Notes under the pieces: model-generated
What the model saw: only the letters and a program-made list of their open reading frames with translations
What the model was told of the DNA's origin: nothing
The model's database searches: none
Position numbers and translations under genes: made by a program
NCBI GenBank assembly: GCA_009760855.2
Contig: WPIO01000133.1
Coordinates: forward strand, 62,001-126,000
Length of the DNA stretch: 64,000 nt
Source of the DNA: Cristatella mucedo
Lineage: Eukaryota > Bryozoa > Phylactolaemata > Cristatellidae
Reading direction: 5' to 3'
Part shown: one piece after another, positions 1 through 10,862 of the stretch
Layout: each line of letters starts with the position of its first letter
How positions within the stretch are numbered: the first letter of the stretch is position 1

Positions 1-484
1 CGTGCGATAATAGCGTTTCCTAGTGCTGCCTCTTGGTTATAGCTTGGAGTTCTAAAGTTTATCTGCAAACGACAGTCCAATGCCTGCTGTCATTTATGTC
101 ATATCTCCTAAAATAATGATCTGATAACCTTAAAACTTTGGAATATATGATTGATTGTAGTTACAGAATCATTCCAGCCTTCTCACATGCATATTAGACC
201 TCAGTAGATAGACTTGTTTTGGTCAAAACTGGCTGTGTTTGTCGTGCTAAGCCTTTGTCATCCTTTCACTCACGTGGCGTAAAAATGTCACGGGTAGGCT
301 ACTTGTGACCCAATCAACGTGAAATTTGAAGTACGTGCTCATAAGTATGTTTCGATGTTGTATGGCGACAAATAAAGTAACACTCTTGTTATTTCATGTC
401 ACCTGCATGCTTTGGCACCTTAAGTCGGCTTCTCTAAGTGCTGTCACAAGAGTAGTACTTGGTACCTGGTACAGTGTACAACTT

Positions 485-1015
485 GGTCGATACTGGGCCG
501 ATCTGTGTGAAACTTGGAAAATAGGTGGAGCTCACCTGTCTCCACACTCCCCACCTGGGCATGTATGCATGATGGGTGTGTATGCATACAATATGCCTGT
601 CACAAAGTGTCCGTGGGCTGTGTTCGGGATGGCAGTCAACAGTTTGATGTCAAAATTTATTTTTACAGTTTTTTGTGGGGCAGAGTGTCCAGTGGAATGT
701 CTTGCATTTTTTGAGTGGTTTGCTATATTTCTACAAAAACGTTTTTCTGACCGGAAAACTGAGGAGCTGCCTTTTACCAGCAGTCCTATACGTGACCTTG
801 GACTTTTAAAGGTCATCATAAGGTCAAAACATCGGATATATCATATCAAACGATAGCTAATGCTACCAGTGTTCTTCGTGCCAATTTTCATGCCAATCAG
901 TTTACTCGTCTTCGTACAATATTTTTTAAACATGCTTTGGAGGGACAACTCCCCCCTATTAGCGGCCATTGTGAGGGATAACTCCTACTGCCTGACTTAC
1001 CCTGTTATCTCTAAC
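485..1015. repeat. Dispersed repeat D, copy 1
   Basis: This stretch aligns by eye with 52020-52560 over about 500 bases. Shared landmarks in the same order are a 'GGTGGAGCTC' block, 'GCATGATGGGTGTGTA', 'GACAGTCAACAGTTTGA', a 'GGTTTGCT-TATTTCTACAA' block, a 'ATATCACATCAAACGATA'-like block and 'GGGATAACTCC'. The frames that read through it are not conserved in a coding manner (the copies differ by indels), so I call it an interspersed noncoding repeat. No transposase, target duplication or terminal repeat was recognised. The upstream 1-484 shows nothing I can name. Confidence 0.6.
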
Positions 1016-1048
1016 CAACCTCAAATTCTTTGAAGACGGCCCCAAATC

Positions 1049-1222
1049 CGTTTGCTCAGCCTTGGGGTCTCTGCCAAGGGGATCGGTGCTAGCTCTTCAC
1101 GACAAAGGTCTGGGGTTCGAATCTTGAAGTGGGCAGTCCCTTATTAGCCACTGCAAGGGGTGGTAGTAGTCGTTGGGATCTTCTGCTGCTATGTAAATGA
1201 GGCTATTTGATCAGCTAACTTT
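1049..1222 (+). mobile_element. tRNA-derived SINE, family SINE1 (copy 1, diverged)
   Basis: The copy carries a tRNA B-box-like block ('GGGGTTCGAATCTTG' near 1110-1130), followed by a body with 'GGGCAGTCCCTTATTAGCCACTGC' style sequence and an end resembling 'TTTGATCAGCTAAC'. The same order is found in four other copies in this window (2254-2412, 22145-22320, 47475-47658, 52862-53040). Such elements are transcribed by RNA polymerase III and moved by a LINE partner. This copy is older than the others, judging by its many differences. Confidence 0.6.
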
Positions 1223-1892
1223 TTACTTCACTCTGGAACTCATCTCCGGCTGAGATCACATTTCCTGACTTGGCAAAATTAAAACCAGCTAAAAGGGCTG
1301 TGAATTTGCTTGGTCACCTTTGACGACCGAGGTCAACGTGCTTGCCTCGGAGTACCGACGTTCGTTTGCTGGAGCACCTCTGCCCAGGGGGAAACGCCTG
1401 GACAGGCAGCTTTGGTTTGGTCATCGAGCGGTATGCAAATGACTCGTATTTCTATTATATTTTAACCGCTTCCACATGGCACTTGATGGGGCCAAGTGAA
1501 CTGTCCTTAGTAGTGCCGACACAGGTATGACACCAAGCAATTGGCATGCTTTCTTTGCTGCACGTGTGAAGATCACGGAAAGAGATCCTGGGGTGGTATG
1601 CAAATGTCTTTTTGTTATTACTTTTATTAATTTACTGCGATGAATAATGAGACTAGTGAAGTTCGGCAAGCCGTTGGTGTGGAAGCACACTGGAGAAACT
1701 GGAGGCCTGGTAGGAGCGGTGATAGCTATTGAAGCAATACGGTATCTGTAGGCCAGGGAGAGAGAAAGTCGATTCAAGGCTTGACGCAGAGCCAGCGAAG
1801 TTCAGAAAGAAGTGATGCAATGATTTGATGGTGTACTTCACCAAATCCTTCGCCTCAAATCTCGCCGGGGGTTGACTGGAACTGCATTGCAA

Positions 1893-2725
1893 TCTTTCAG
1901 CTAAATACCGCTGGTAAAATTCGGGCTTGTTTGGACAGGGAAACCAAGTCTAAATTGGTCCCTGCGTTTATGACATCCCGTCTTGACTTCTGTATATCAC
2001 TGCTTGCTGATCTACCGGCCTGTGCAATCAGGCGTTTACAGCTGGTGCAAAACTCTGCAAGCCGGATTATCTGTCGTGATCGTCACAGTTGCCATATCAG
2101 ACCGATTCTGCCGACCTGCACTGGCTACCACTCAAGAGACGCATCGACTTAAAGGTTCTGCCGCTAACTTTTCCGCCCCTTCATTCCCTGGATTCAGCCT
2201 ACTAATCAGAACTACTCCTCCACCAGGCGAAGAATCGTACAACCCACTGTTATCCTAGCTGATTAAACAGCCTCTTTTTGCATAGCGACAGAGGAGCCTT
2301 TTAGGGCTATCACCACCGCTTGCAGTGGCGATAAAGAATCGCCCACCGCAGGAATCGAACCCACGACCTCGGTCCATCACGGCTCACCGTTATGACTCGA
2401 ATCGCTTAGCCATACTTCGTACGAACCTCAAAACCGTTGGAGACAATGCCTTTAGTTTCTATGCTCCGAAAGCCTGGAACTCACTACCTACGAGCACCAC
2501 AACGTCCGCTGACATGACATTAAAAGAGAAGCTTAAAACGAAACTTTTCTTGCATCATTTGGTGGGTCGTCATATGATTCGTCCTTCGGGTCCGTGTACC
2601 TGCTTACTCTGTGCCGGCTGCTTGCGGACGTTGCCAGCAAACTCATTGGAATGCTTTATATGCAGCATCTGTAAAGTGCCTAGGGAGATTCAGTTCTCTG
2701 AAGGCACTATAAAAATGTAGAGTTA
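1893..2725 (+). mobile_element. L2-A LINE fragment (RT C-terminal part), split by a SINE
   Basis: The plus strand encodes fragments of the C-terminal part of an L2-type reverse transcriptase, including 'SRLDFC-SLLADLPACAIRRLQLVQNSAS' spread around 1975-2070 and 'YAPKAWNSLPT' at about 2460-2495. Frameshifts and stops break the frame. A SINE1 copy in reverse orientation occupies 2254-2412. The L2 protein alignment resumes directly after it ('LRTNLKTVGDNAFSFYAPKAWN'), so the SINE landed in an existing L2. The copy ends in a degraded L2 tail near 2725. Confidence 0.85.
2254..2412 (-). mobile_element. tRNA-derived SINE1 (copy 2), nested in L2-A
   Basis: Reverse-orientation copy. On the plus strand it reads 'CCTAGCTGATTAAACAGCCTC', then 'TATCACCACCGCTTGCAGTGGCGATAAAGAAT', then the reverse complement of a B box ('CAGGAATCGAACCCACGACC') and ends at 'CATCACGGCTCACC'. 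Compared with 52862-53040 it lacks the A-box-side insert, with an internal deletion between 'CTCGGT' and 'CCATCACGG'. It interrupts the L2-A reverse-transcriptase reading, so it is younger than that L2. Confidence 0.8.
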
Positions 2726-2764
2726 TTATTGCAAGGTTCAGGTCCTATCTCAGTGGGAGACTCC

Positions 2765-2935
2765 GGAGTATTAATAATAATAATAATAATAATAACAATA
2801 CTAATAATGCACTTGATAAAGCGCCCTCAGAGAACTTAATCTCTCTCTAGGCGCTTTACATTTGCTGCAAAGGGAAATGCAATTGAATGGTGAGTAAAAT
2901 CATGCTTGATAAACAAACAAAATGAATGATATGGT
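2765..2935 (-). mobile_element. L2-A 3' tail fragment
   Basis: The fragment begins with an (AAT)n run and continues as the reverse complement of the L2-A 3' end: 'TGCACTTGATAAAGCGCCC', 'AGAGAACTTAATCTCTCTC' and 'GGCGCTTTACATTTGCTGC'. The 3' tail can fold into a hairpin (GCGCC...AGAGA paired with TCTCT...GGGCGC). It is 5'-truncated to under 200 bases, which is typical of L2 retrotransposition. It abuts a plus-strand L2-A piece head to head. Confidence 0.85.
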
Positions 2936-2937
2936 TA

Positions 2938-3318
2938 GTATTGATGGGAATTGAAAAAGATTGTCTGAGGTACCTCTAAAGTATGGGGTAGCTCAGGGTT
3001 CCCTGCTTGGTCCGGTTCTTGTCACGGTTTATACTCTCCCTCTTGCCGATGTGATTTCCAAACACAAACTAGGCTTTCACGTCCATGCAGACGACACTAA
3101 GTTGTACCTTTGTTTGACTCCTGCCAGCCCTCCAGCACGTCGAATTTAATCAACTCCCTTGCTACATGTATTGACGAAATCTGCACACGGATGGCAGCAC
3201 ACTTTCTTAAATTGAATGGCGATAAAGCCAAATAACTAGTTATGGGCAAACCAAGTGCGATTCAGAAATTGGAAAGTGTAGCACTCACAATCGGCTCTGC
3301 CAGCCTATCTCCTGTTGA
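2938..3318 (+). mobile_element. L2-A LINE fragment (RT palm)
   Basis: The plus strand encodes reverse-transcriptase palm motifs: a 'GVAQGSLLGPVL' block at about 2980-3020 and a degraded active-site block reading 'HADDTKLYL' (family Y/F-ADD) at about 3080-3110. These are followed by 'MAAHFLKLNGDKAK' and 'MGKPSAIQKLES' in shifted frames. A stop follows 'DKAK', and a frameshift lies near 3125. It is a dead fragment joined to an opposite-strand copy at about 3320. Confidence 0.85.
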
Positions 3319-4190
3319 ATAATAATAATAATAATACATTTGATAAAGCACTCTAAGAGAACTCAATCTCTTTATAGGTGCTTTGCAGTTACTGCAAAGG
3401 AAACACGATCGAAGGGTGGGTGGTATCATGCTTGATAAAGAGTATGAATAACATGGTTAGTGGTGACATGCACAGAGTCAGCATGCAAATGTGGTTAGTG
3501 ACAGCATGCACAGTGTCAGCATGCATAAGCATATGAAGGACGAATCACAGGGACCCACTAAATGCCATTTCTTTTTAAATGTGGTCAAGTCAGGGGATGT
3601 CGTGATGGAGATCGGGTGTGAGTCCCAAGCTTTGGGAGCATAAGAACTAAATGCACGGTCTCCAAAGGGATTTGAGGTTTGTACGAGGTATAGGTAAATG
3701 GTAAGATTCCAAAAAGAAGGTGGTACGATGCTTGGCCTGGTGGGGGAGTAGATCTGAGAGATAGGCTGGAGCCAAAAAGAATGAATTGACCTAAAAGTGA
3801 GTGACCAAAACCTTGAAGTCGATCCGTTGCTTGACTGGGAGCCAGTGCAGGTCGGCGAGAAGTGGTGTGATGTGGCAACATCGACGCTCACGACAGGCAA
3901 GCCTAGCTGCAGAGCTTTGCACCAGCTGTAAGCACCTGATTGCACATGCCGGTAGGCCAGAAAGCAGTGAGTTACAGGAATCAAGACGTGATGTCAAAAA
4001 TGCATGGACCAACTTGGACGTGGTATCGCTGTCTAAACAAGCCCGAATTTCAGCAATGCTATGTAACTGAAAGTAGGCAGACTTGATTGTGGCGCTGATG
4101 TGGTCGTCTAAAGAAAGGTCACTTGGCATTGTGGTGGCCAGACTGAGATGCAGATGACAAAATTCGATCCCCTTCTCAGCGTCTAGTCAT
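3319..4190 (-). mobile_element. L2-A LINE 3' half, minus strand
   Basis: The minus strand encodes the RT C-terminal region from 'SDLSLDDHISATIKSAYFQL' (about 4125) through 'TSKLVHAFLTSRLDSCNSLL', 'RRCCHITPLLADLHWLPVKQ' and 'SYAPKAWDS' (about 3630). It ends at the L2 tail and an (AAT)n run at 3319-3340. Two frameshifts split the reading. Direction and tail show the RNA ran right to left. The 5' end is truncated near 4190. Confidence 0.88.
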
Positions 4191-4231
4191 CTGATGTCCC
4201 TTGTATTAAATTGAAATATTTTGGTGATTGT

Positions 4232-4368
4232 AATAACAATAATAATAATGCACTTGATAAAGCGCCCTCAGAGAACTCAATCTCTTTCTAGGCGCTTTAC
4301 ATTTGCTGCAAAGGGAAATGTAATTGAATGGCGAGTAACATCGTGCTTGATAAACAAAATAAATAACG
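4232..4368 (-). mobile_element. L2-A 3' tail fragment
   Basis: (AAT)n followed by the reverse complement of the canonical L2-A tail with the GCGCC/GGGCGC hairpin and 'CATTTGCTGCAAAGGGAAATG'. It is about 135 bases long and severely 5'-truncated. A CCTC-rich low-complexity tract (4373-4430) follows directly. Confidence 0.85.
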
Positions 4369-4372
4369 ATCT

Positions 4373-4430
4373 CCCTCCGTCCCTCCCTCCTCCCTCCCTG
4401 ACTCCCTCCCTCCCTCCCCCTTGAAGAATC
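4373..4430. repeat. (CCCT/CCTC)n low-complexity tract
   Basis: Almost pure pyrimidine repeats of CCCTCCCT type on the plus strand, with the purine complement on the minus strand. The open frames across it are low-complexity artefacts. Confidence 0.85.
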
Positions 4431-4739
4431 AATAGCTCGGCAGCCTCTCTGGCAGGTGCATTGTGCATGGCCTAAAAGTTGTCTCCACACGGAGGCTGGC
4501 TGCGTGCATCTTTTGGCAAAAGAAAAATTTCATTCAGTGTTCCTTCAATCCTAACAGTTACCCGAAGGTCTCTTAGGTGATAGGGACGATAGCCCCTCGA
4601 GATAACTCCTAATTTTAAAAATAGGATTTTTAAAATCATCTCGATAAGCAGCTGATGCTGATCACCCTGTGGATACTTACCAAAGCAAGCTTCGTCAAGA
4701 GGACGTCGACACTCATTCGTTCACTCATTCAACCTGCTT

Positions 4740-5610
4740 ACTTTAGCCCTGCGCCGACGCGATGACGACTGAGCGTTATCATTTCGAAAGGCACGAATAT
4801 CTCGAATATGTTTAGGGCGCAACCTGGCTCTGCGGCAGGTGCGTCGCCAGGGGATTCCTGTCCGGGCGCGCCTGCAGGGCTGTGGAAGAGCAGCTGCGAC
4901 ATTGAGCAGGTGCATCCTTCGAGCATCGAGAGTTATCTCCGCTGCTTCGTCGAGGCTTGGAAGCCTTCGCGGGGCCAGACGGCGTAAGGGAGACACTGAC
5001 ATTGAACCGCGCCCAATCAAGGTCGGAATTTCGACACCGCATCGAAATCGCAGCGGCGCGTCGGTCTCGCAATCGGCGCCGGCCCGCCGAGCGGCGGCGC
5101 GCGTGCACGTAGGCGACCGCTCTTCACTGTCTGCGCTATCGTGAGCGATAGTGTTCGCACCCGCGGAGACGCGTCAAGCAGCCAGCTCTCTCGTTCTATC
5201 TCGCCGATGCCCAGAAACGCCCTAGCTCCGCGGCCGATTTTTTGTCTCAGCTGCGCGGCGGCGGCGGCGGCGGCGTGGGCGGCGGCTGCGGCGGCGGCGG
5301 CGGCGGCGGCGGCGGCGTGGGGAATTCGCTTCCGCCCGCGGTTCCCGTCAGGCAGGCCGCCGTTACAGCTTACTCCGTGAGGCGCAGCGTCGAGTGTGGC
5401 TTTTCTGCAGACGGACAGACTTTCCGCCGCTGCCGTCGGTTTCGCCGCCGGCGGAAAGTGTCGCACGTCAAGAGTGCAGTCTTTCAGTGAGCAGTCCTGG
5501 GCTGAGTCGCGTGCGACTGACCGCCGGGCCAGTCGCGACGACGCGAGCGCAGCGCCTCGCGGAAGCCTGACCCTGACGTTCCAAGCGCCATTCAGCTTTC
5601 AGCTGTTAAA
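4740..5610. promoter_or_regulatory. CpG-island-like GC-rich block
   Basis: The stretch is much richer in G+C and in CpG than everything around it, with many GCGC, CGCCG and GCGGCG words, while the flanks are AT-rich. It contains a (CGG)n run at 5258-5318 and lies immediately before an ATG at 5611 with a downstream splice donor. In animals such blocks often mark promoters and 5' exons. Open frames in all directions are explained by base composition (few stops in GC-rich DNA) and are not called as genes. Direction is inferred from the candidate exon at 5611. Confidence 0.5.
5258..5318. repeat. (CGG)n trinucleotide repeat
   Basis: Two runs of CGG units separated by short interruptions ('CGTGGGCGGCGGCTG'). 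They would read as polyalanine or polyglycine depending on frame. Probably part of a 5' untranslated or promoter region. Confidence 0.85.
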
Positions 5611-5808
5611 ATGAGTTTACAAAATCCCTTGTCCAGCGAGTCTACCGGCCGTGGAAAGATCAAGCTTAGTTCCTCCAAAGACAAGAGCCTATTGGCCCGT
5701 TTCCTTCGAGCGCATTTTAAGTGCCTAGAAAACAATTTACTTCTCTCGGGACGCAGTACCATTGTTTTATTATTCTCGTTACCATATTTTTTTTTTATGA
5801 AATTACCT
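5611..5808 (+). CDS. Candidate first coding exon, unknown protein
   Basis: An ATG at 5611 follows the CpG-rich block and opens a frame whose first part is polar and basic ('MSLQNPLSSESTGRGKIKLS', then 'SSKDKSLLARFLRAHFK'). A strong splice-donor match ('CCTGTAAGT') occurs at about 5807-5815, which would end an exon of about 198 bases. A weaker donor could end it near 5718, after the basic part, which would avoid the hydrophobic stretch encoded by AT-rich sequence. No downstream exon was found and the family is not recognised. The call rests on position, composition and the donor, not on homology. Confidence 0.3.
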
Positions 5809-5955
5809 GTAAGTTTCTTGCTAAGTTCGGCAGAAGCTTAATGTTTGGCAAATTGATGGTTAGAAAACTGAAGGCTGGGAAAAAAATGGCTGCTCGTGGG
5901 TTGTCTGCAGGCAGAAGATATGCCGCTTTGTTGGAAACCGCGTCAGCTCTACGCA

Positions 5956-6036
<81 letters not shown>
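5956..6036. repeat. (CT)n microsatellite
   Basis: About 80 bases of nearly uninterrupted CT, with one 'TTC' interruption near 5973. It translates to polySer-Leu in open frames that are not genes. Confidence 0.95.
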
Positions 6037-6041
<5 letters not shown>

Positions 6042-8220
6042 CCTTCGGGTGTTACCTATTCTGATTCGCCTGGGACGTGGACAGCTTCAGGATTGAGGTT
6101 GATTGTCTACAATGATTCCTTACCTAGTTTTGATAAAGAAAATTAACTGTCAAGCTTTCGCGGCTGAATTCCGTAGTGCGATTTCGTGCACTTTTCCAGC
6201 TTCCAAGGTGTCAATGCGATAGGCGCATAGTTAGGGGCTCCCACTTCACGACCCAGATCGTTGGGTCGACTGCTGCAGCTGGCAATAATATATATAATAT
6301 ATAACATGTAATATAATATATAATATATATAATATATCGCCCGGTGCAAGCGGAGCGGGAGCAGTAGCTGCGAAAGCGCTTCTGCCACTACATCAAAACG
6401 AGGCTCTGAATCAGCTCGTCTTAATTTTGGTTTTGAGAGTTCACCTTTTGATAGCTGCTCGGCACCGGGTGAACGCAGCCAGCTCAAATGAGCCAATGCG
6501 TCACGTGTCCGGCGATCAACCGCTTGCTGACCGCTCAAGTTAATACAATGCAGTTATCAACTGCCAAACTCTCGAGGGCGTTCTTTGTGCCCCCACTCGC
6601 CGCCAGTTTCTGGAGCATTTGCACCGTTAACGACGATGTTTTAACAAGCGTAGTTTGTATAGCACTCTAAGAGAACTGAATTTCTGTACAGGCTATTTAC
6701 TGTTGCTTCAAACAAATTAGTTACCGAAGATTTAGTGTCATGCATGGCTTAAAATATGCAAAAGCAACTCTGACCAGCATGCTAAAGTGATCAAATTTGT
6801 AGCAGCCGCTTAGTGAAATCTTTTTCTAGCAACGTGCAGTTTATCTATTTTCATGCTGCCGACAGTAGCACATCCTTTCCGGACGTCCTTAGCTGCTACA
6901 ACAGTGTACTCACTACCTTAAATGCCGTCCTGACAAAGCTATGCTTCACAATTTCTCTTTTTTGGGTCAGATGGAGTCTGGAGTTGGCTTCCCTTCGCGG
7001 CACACTGTAAGCCGTTTGTGTTTCGAGTACGCTATATAAAATTTCCCCGAAGCTTGTCACCCACTTAGTCCTTGTGGCTTTGTGGAGTTTCAGACAGATA
7101 AGGAAAGCGTTACAACCTACAGTGCATTGGTACACTTTTAAAGCACAGCTGACCGGAATGCATGCGTCTTAGCTAAGATTTTTAGGATTCGTGGTCATTT
7201 CAGGCAGTGACCCTACACGTGAGCAAGTTCCAGACTTTTGTTGCAAAGGGGCCGTAGGCTCGCTAGCTGTAATATCTCAACTTAGCGCCCCGGAACTTGA
7301 GATGGCGAGCCGCGCACGAGCTGGTGGTGCACTTGGGGAGGGGGGAGTTTGGGAGGTTGGATAGGCAAACAAGCTGGCGCTTCAAGCTTCATGTGACCTG
7401 CTCGAAAGGGCGCCAGCAGAGAGACATCTATAAGCAGGGGCTGGGGCAGCCATACGTCCTTGACGACAAATGAGACTAGTTGCTGAGATCTGCTCAACTT
7501 GCAAACAATATTAAGTGTGCAGGCTGCGAGTCACGAATTAAGAGCATTGCATCATAAATCTAGATGCGATTTCACAAAAAAGAGAGCTAGATAGATTGCA
7601 GTACTGTTCCTACCTAAGAAGGCCTTTATTTTGGCAATTTTCCTTGAGGCGGCATGTCAACAACATTCGTATGCACTTGCAAAAAAATGGCCCAACAATC
7701 GAATAGTTATCAAGGGTGCCATTTAAAAGACAAGCATTTCAGAAGTGGGATCAGAAGTTTTGACGACTGCCATGCAAAATGCAAACCGTATGTAAACCAG
7801 ATGCAAACCGGAAACAAATTATCTGGAACTGGCAAATTAACCGTTCTTGGCATCATACGCGACGTATTTCGCAACTTTTTGAACCTTTTTAGATCACAGT
7901 GCATGTGAGCGCTGCTTACTGAGATGCATCCATGTGACTCTGATGAACCTTCATTTACAGTGCAGCTTCGTGACTTGGAAAATCCACAACTCAGCCGATA
8001 CTTCAAGGATCAGAGTAAATATTTAAAGGCCAGTTCAGCTCTGCTTGAAACATATTGCCTAAATTTATTTTCAATTTCAGTTTCGTAAGCTTCGGTGTAC
8101 TTTTTGCCTACGATATGAGAGTCTTAATAGCTGCCACAACCTCCCCAGTTTCAGCCGGCAACGAAAGATTGTCTGCTCGAGGAATCAAGAACTCTTAACC
8201 ACGACCTGGATAGTGAATCG
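6037..8220. other. No supported gene; AT-rich spacer
   Basis: Apart from an AT-only stretch at about 6285-6340 and a short L2-tail-like trace at 6655-6720 ('AGCACTCTAAGAGAACTGAATTTC'), I see no recognisable coding or repeat signal. Open frames here are short, lack splice-compatible context and have no recognisable motifs. Confidence 0.5.
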
Positions 8221-8224
8221 CAGC

Positions 8225-8390
8225 AAGCCACGTGGCACTGCGGCAGTCGCTGTGTCGGGCGATTCGCCGGCTCTTCTGGTGCTTTCTACAGTCGAGCGGC
8301 ACTCAGGCGGCGTTGCACCGTGCCTTTGAAGAACGTGTCGTTTGTTGTGCACCGGCCGCTTGATCCATGCAAAAGAAAATTCCCAAGATG
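8225..8390 (+). CDS. Candidate 5' exon with start codon and donor
   Basis: A locally CpG-richer stretch (8225-8366) precedes an ATG at 8367 that opens eight codons (M-Q-K-K-I-P-K-M) and runs directly into 'GGTAAGTAAA', a strong splice donor at 8391. This is the form of a 5' untranslated region plus a very short first coding segment. No second exon could be identified because the next kilobase is L2 sequence. It could be a chance donor. Confidence 0.25.
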
Positions 8391-8539
8391 GTAAGTAAAC
8401 GCATTGTTTTACACAGTGGCAGGCGCGTGGATGATTAGGAACAGAACGTGCCGCGGCAGTTTTCCAGCCCTGTGCACAACAATCGAAGGGGATCGGTCGG
8501 TGCCTGCGCCTTCGGCACTTTTCTGGCCTTACACATGCC

Positions 8540-9412
8540 TTACTCTCTAAACTGAAATTGCTTAGGGAATGTGTTGACGACAGTCGGGATTAAGTTCCAC
8601 GCTTTGGGAGCATACAAACTAAGGGCACGGTCTCTGAAGGATTGGGACGTCGTACGAGGTATAGTTAAACGACTTACCGGACCTATGATGCCTAGCCTAA
8701 TGGGGGAGTATTGCTGATTGGTAAACGGGAGCCACAGAATAAAGTGACCTAAAAGTGAGTTAAAGAATCTTGAAATCGATCCGTTGCTTGACTGGTAGCC
8801 AGTGCAGGTCGGCGAGAAGTGTTGTGTTATGGCAACTGTGACGCTCACGACAGACAAGCCTAGCTGTAGAGTTTTGCATCAGGTTTAGGCACCTGAGTGC
8901 GAAGGCCGGTAGACCAGCAAGCAGTGAGTTCCAAAAGCCAAGACGGGATGTCACAAATGCACAGGCCAATTTGGACATACTACCTCTGTCAAAGAAAGTC
9001 AGAGTTATAGAAATTTTATAGCTGAAAGTAGGCTGAGTTGACTGTGGAACTGATTTAGTCGTCCAATAAAAGTTGACTTTGGATCAGGACGCCAATATTT
9101 CTTGTCTATGCAACTGGAGAAAGGCAGCACAGCCGAATTGTGAGTACAATTTCCCGATTTCTGAGTCATACTTGGTTTGGCCATAGCTAGTTAGAGTAAG
9201 TTGGCTTTATTTTAATTCAATTTGAGAACGTTTGCTACTATCAATGTAAGGATGTCAACAAAGCTTTAGGTTAGGCGAAGAGAGAGCTTGGCGTCATGGT
9301 TCAAAGGGAGTGGTCAACGCAAAAGTACAACTGAGTGTCATTTGCATGAGAGCGAAAGCCTAGACATTGTGTTTGGCGATCACATCGGCAAGACGGAGAG
9401 TATAAACTAACA
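8540..9412 (-). mobile_element. L2-A LINE fragment, minus strand
   Basis: The minus strand carries RT sequence from just upstream of the active site (reverse complement of 'CTTGCCGATGTGATC...' at about 9380-9410) through the C-terminal region: 'SRLGFWNSLLAGLPAFALRC' (about 8920), 'SCHNTTLLADLHWLPVKQRI' (about 8790) and 'LYAPKAWNLIPT' (about 8590). Many stops and frameshifts show age. It is cut at 8540 without the L2 tail. Confidence 0.85.
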
Positions 9413-9605
9413 TAATAATAATAATATTAATAATAATAATGCACTTGATACAGCGCCCTCAGAGAACTCAATCTCTCTCTAGGCACTTTACATTTGCTGC
9501 AAAGGAAAATGAAATTGATAGGTGAGAATTATCATGCTCGATAAACAAACAAATTGAATAACATGGTTAGGAGTTACATGCACAGAGTCAGCATGCAAAT
9601 ATTTT
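9413..9605 (-). mobile_element. L2-A 3' tail fragment
   Basis: (AAT)n at 9413-9440, followed by the reverse complement of the L2-A hairpin tail and 3' untranslated sequence ('CATGCACAGAGTCAGCATGC' near 9578). A separate 5'-truncated insertion next to the copy at 8540-9412. Confidence 0.85.
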
Positions 9606-9714
9606 TATGACATATTTTTTGCACTAGCATGAGCGATTAGTTCAGAGTACAGAGCGTCACAAGGTCATCTACAGCGGTAGGACTGATATCGAAAAAGAAC
9701 TTCATCTCAGTTGG

Positions 9715-10862
9715 GTAACATGCTATATAATGTAATGTATCTCCGTCTGTAACTCCACAAAGTCATAAAGACCATGTGGGTGTTACGCAGGAGAGTTCTG
9801 TATAGCGCACTCACAGCCTAAGCGGCTTTCGGTAAGCATTCGGTACCCAACAGACGTCGTCTCACGCAACAAAGAGAAAGTGGGAAGCATAGCAGAGTCA
9901 GGAGAGCAGTTGAGGTGAGAGTAGCATAGAAGTAGCAGCTCAGGTAGCTCTGAAAAAGATGTGCCATAGTTGGCAGTAGGAGAGTAGTCATCGTTGCGTA
10001 AGAATTGTGGAAGCGAGTTCCATAGTCTAGGACCTGCGGAGCTAAAGCTTCTGTCGCCAACTGTCTTTAAGCGGAGGAATGGGACAGCTAATTTATTGTC
10101 CACACAGGACCTGAGGACGCGAACAGGCTGAAGCTGATGCAGCAGTTCAGCTAGGTACGAAGGAGCCAAGCCGTGGCGGGCCTTGTGGGTCAGCGTAAGA
10201 ACTTTGCTCTGTATCCTTTGCTCAACCGGCAACCATCTTCTTTCAGCTCTTTCAGCAAAGGAGACACGTGCTCAAACCACTGGGACTTGAAGACCAGCCT
10301 TGCAGCCATATTCATATAGTCCGCTGTAGTGGCATAATAGCTTTCTTTGGCAGCCCAGCCAAAAGGGAATTACAATAATCAAGCCGAGACAGAACTAAAG
10401 AGATAGTTAAATTTTTTACAAGCCACTGTGGGAGACAGCTTCTTATCTTGGATATGGATCGGATGTGATGGCTAGCTGTAGAGGCAGTCTTCTGAATGAA
10501 GCTTTTGAAATTGAGGCAGCTGTCGAACAGGACACCTAGATTACGAGCACGTGGTGAAGGTCGCACAATAGCATCACCTATTCGAACAGCAAATCCTTTT
10601 AATCCAGCCACACGCTTAGGGTGTCCTATGAGAAGCAGTTCGGTTTTATCATAATTTAATTTCAGGAAGTTTTCCGACATCCAGGATCGAATATCGGCAA
10701 GGCAAGCATTCAGTTTCTCAGTTGCCGCAACAGATTCCGACGCTTTAAATGACAAATACAACTGAGTATCGTCAGCATAGATGTTCGGTCCCAATGCTTC
10801 TTGACCTAGCGAAGCTGCTGCTCCTGTGCTCAATGCTGTAGCACAAAGCATAGGATTTAGAC
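9715..10862 (-). mobile_element. L2-B LINE, RT to 3' end, minus strand
   Basis: This is the best L2-B copy. The minus strand encodes an RT block from 'IYADDTQLYLSFKASES' (active-site YADD at about 10775) through 'MSENFLKLNYDKTELLLIGH', 'SCLNFKSFIQKTAS' and 'LSRLDYCNSLLAGLPKKAIM'. After a frameshift it continues with 'PVEQRIQSKVLTLTHKARHG' and 'PRLWNSLPQFLRND'. The 3' untranslated part ends in 'GGAGTTACAGACGGAGATAC', a tail different from that of L2-A. The 5' end is truncated before the palm. Confidence 0.88.

Noticed and set aside
326-856. 176-codon frame
   Set aside because: It runs through repeat D. The second copy (52.0-52.6 kb) does not keep the frame, so coding is not supported.
5017-5466. 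149-codon minus frame with polyalanine in the GC-rich block
   Set aside because: GC-rich DNA leaves stops rare in all frames; several overlapping frames exist and none has a recognisable domain.
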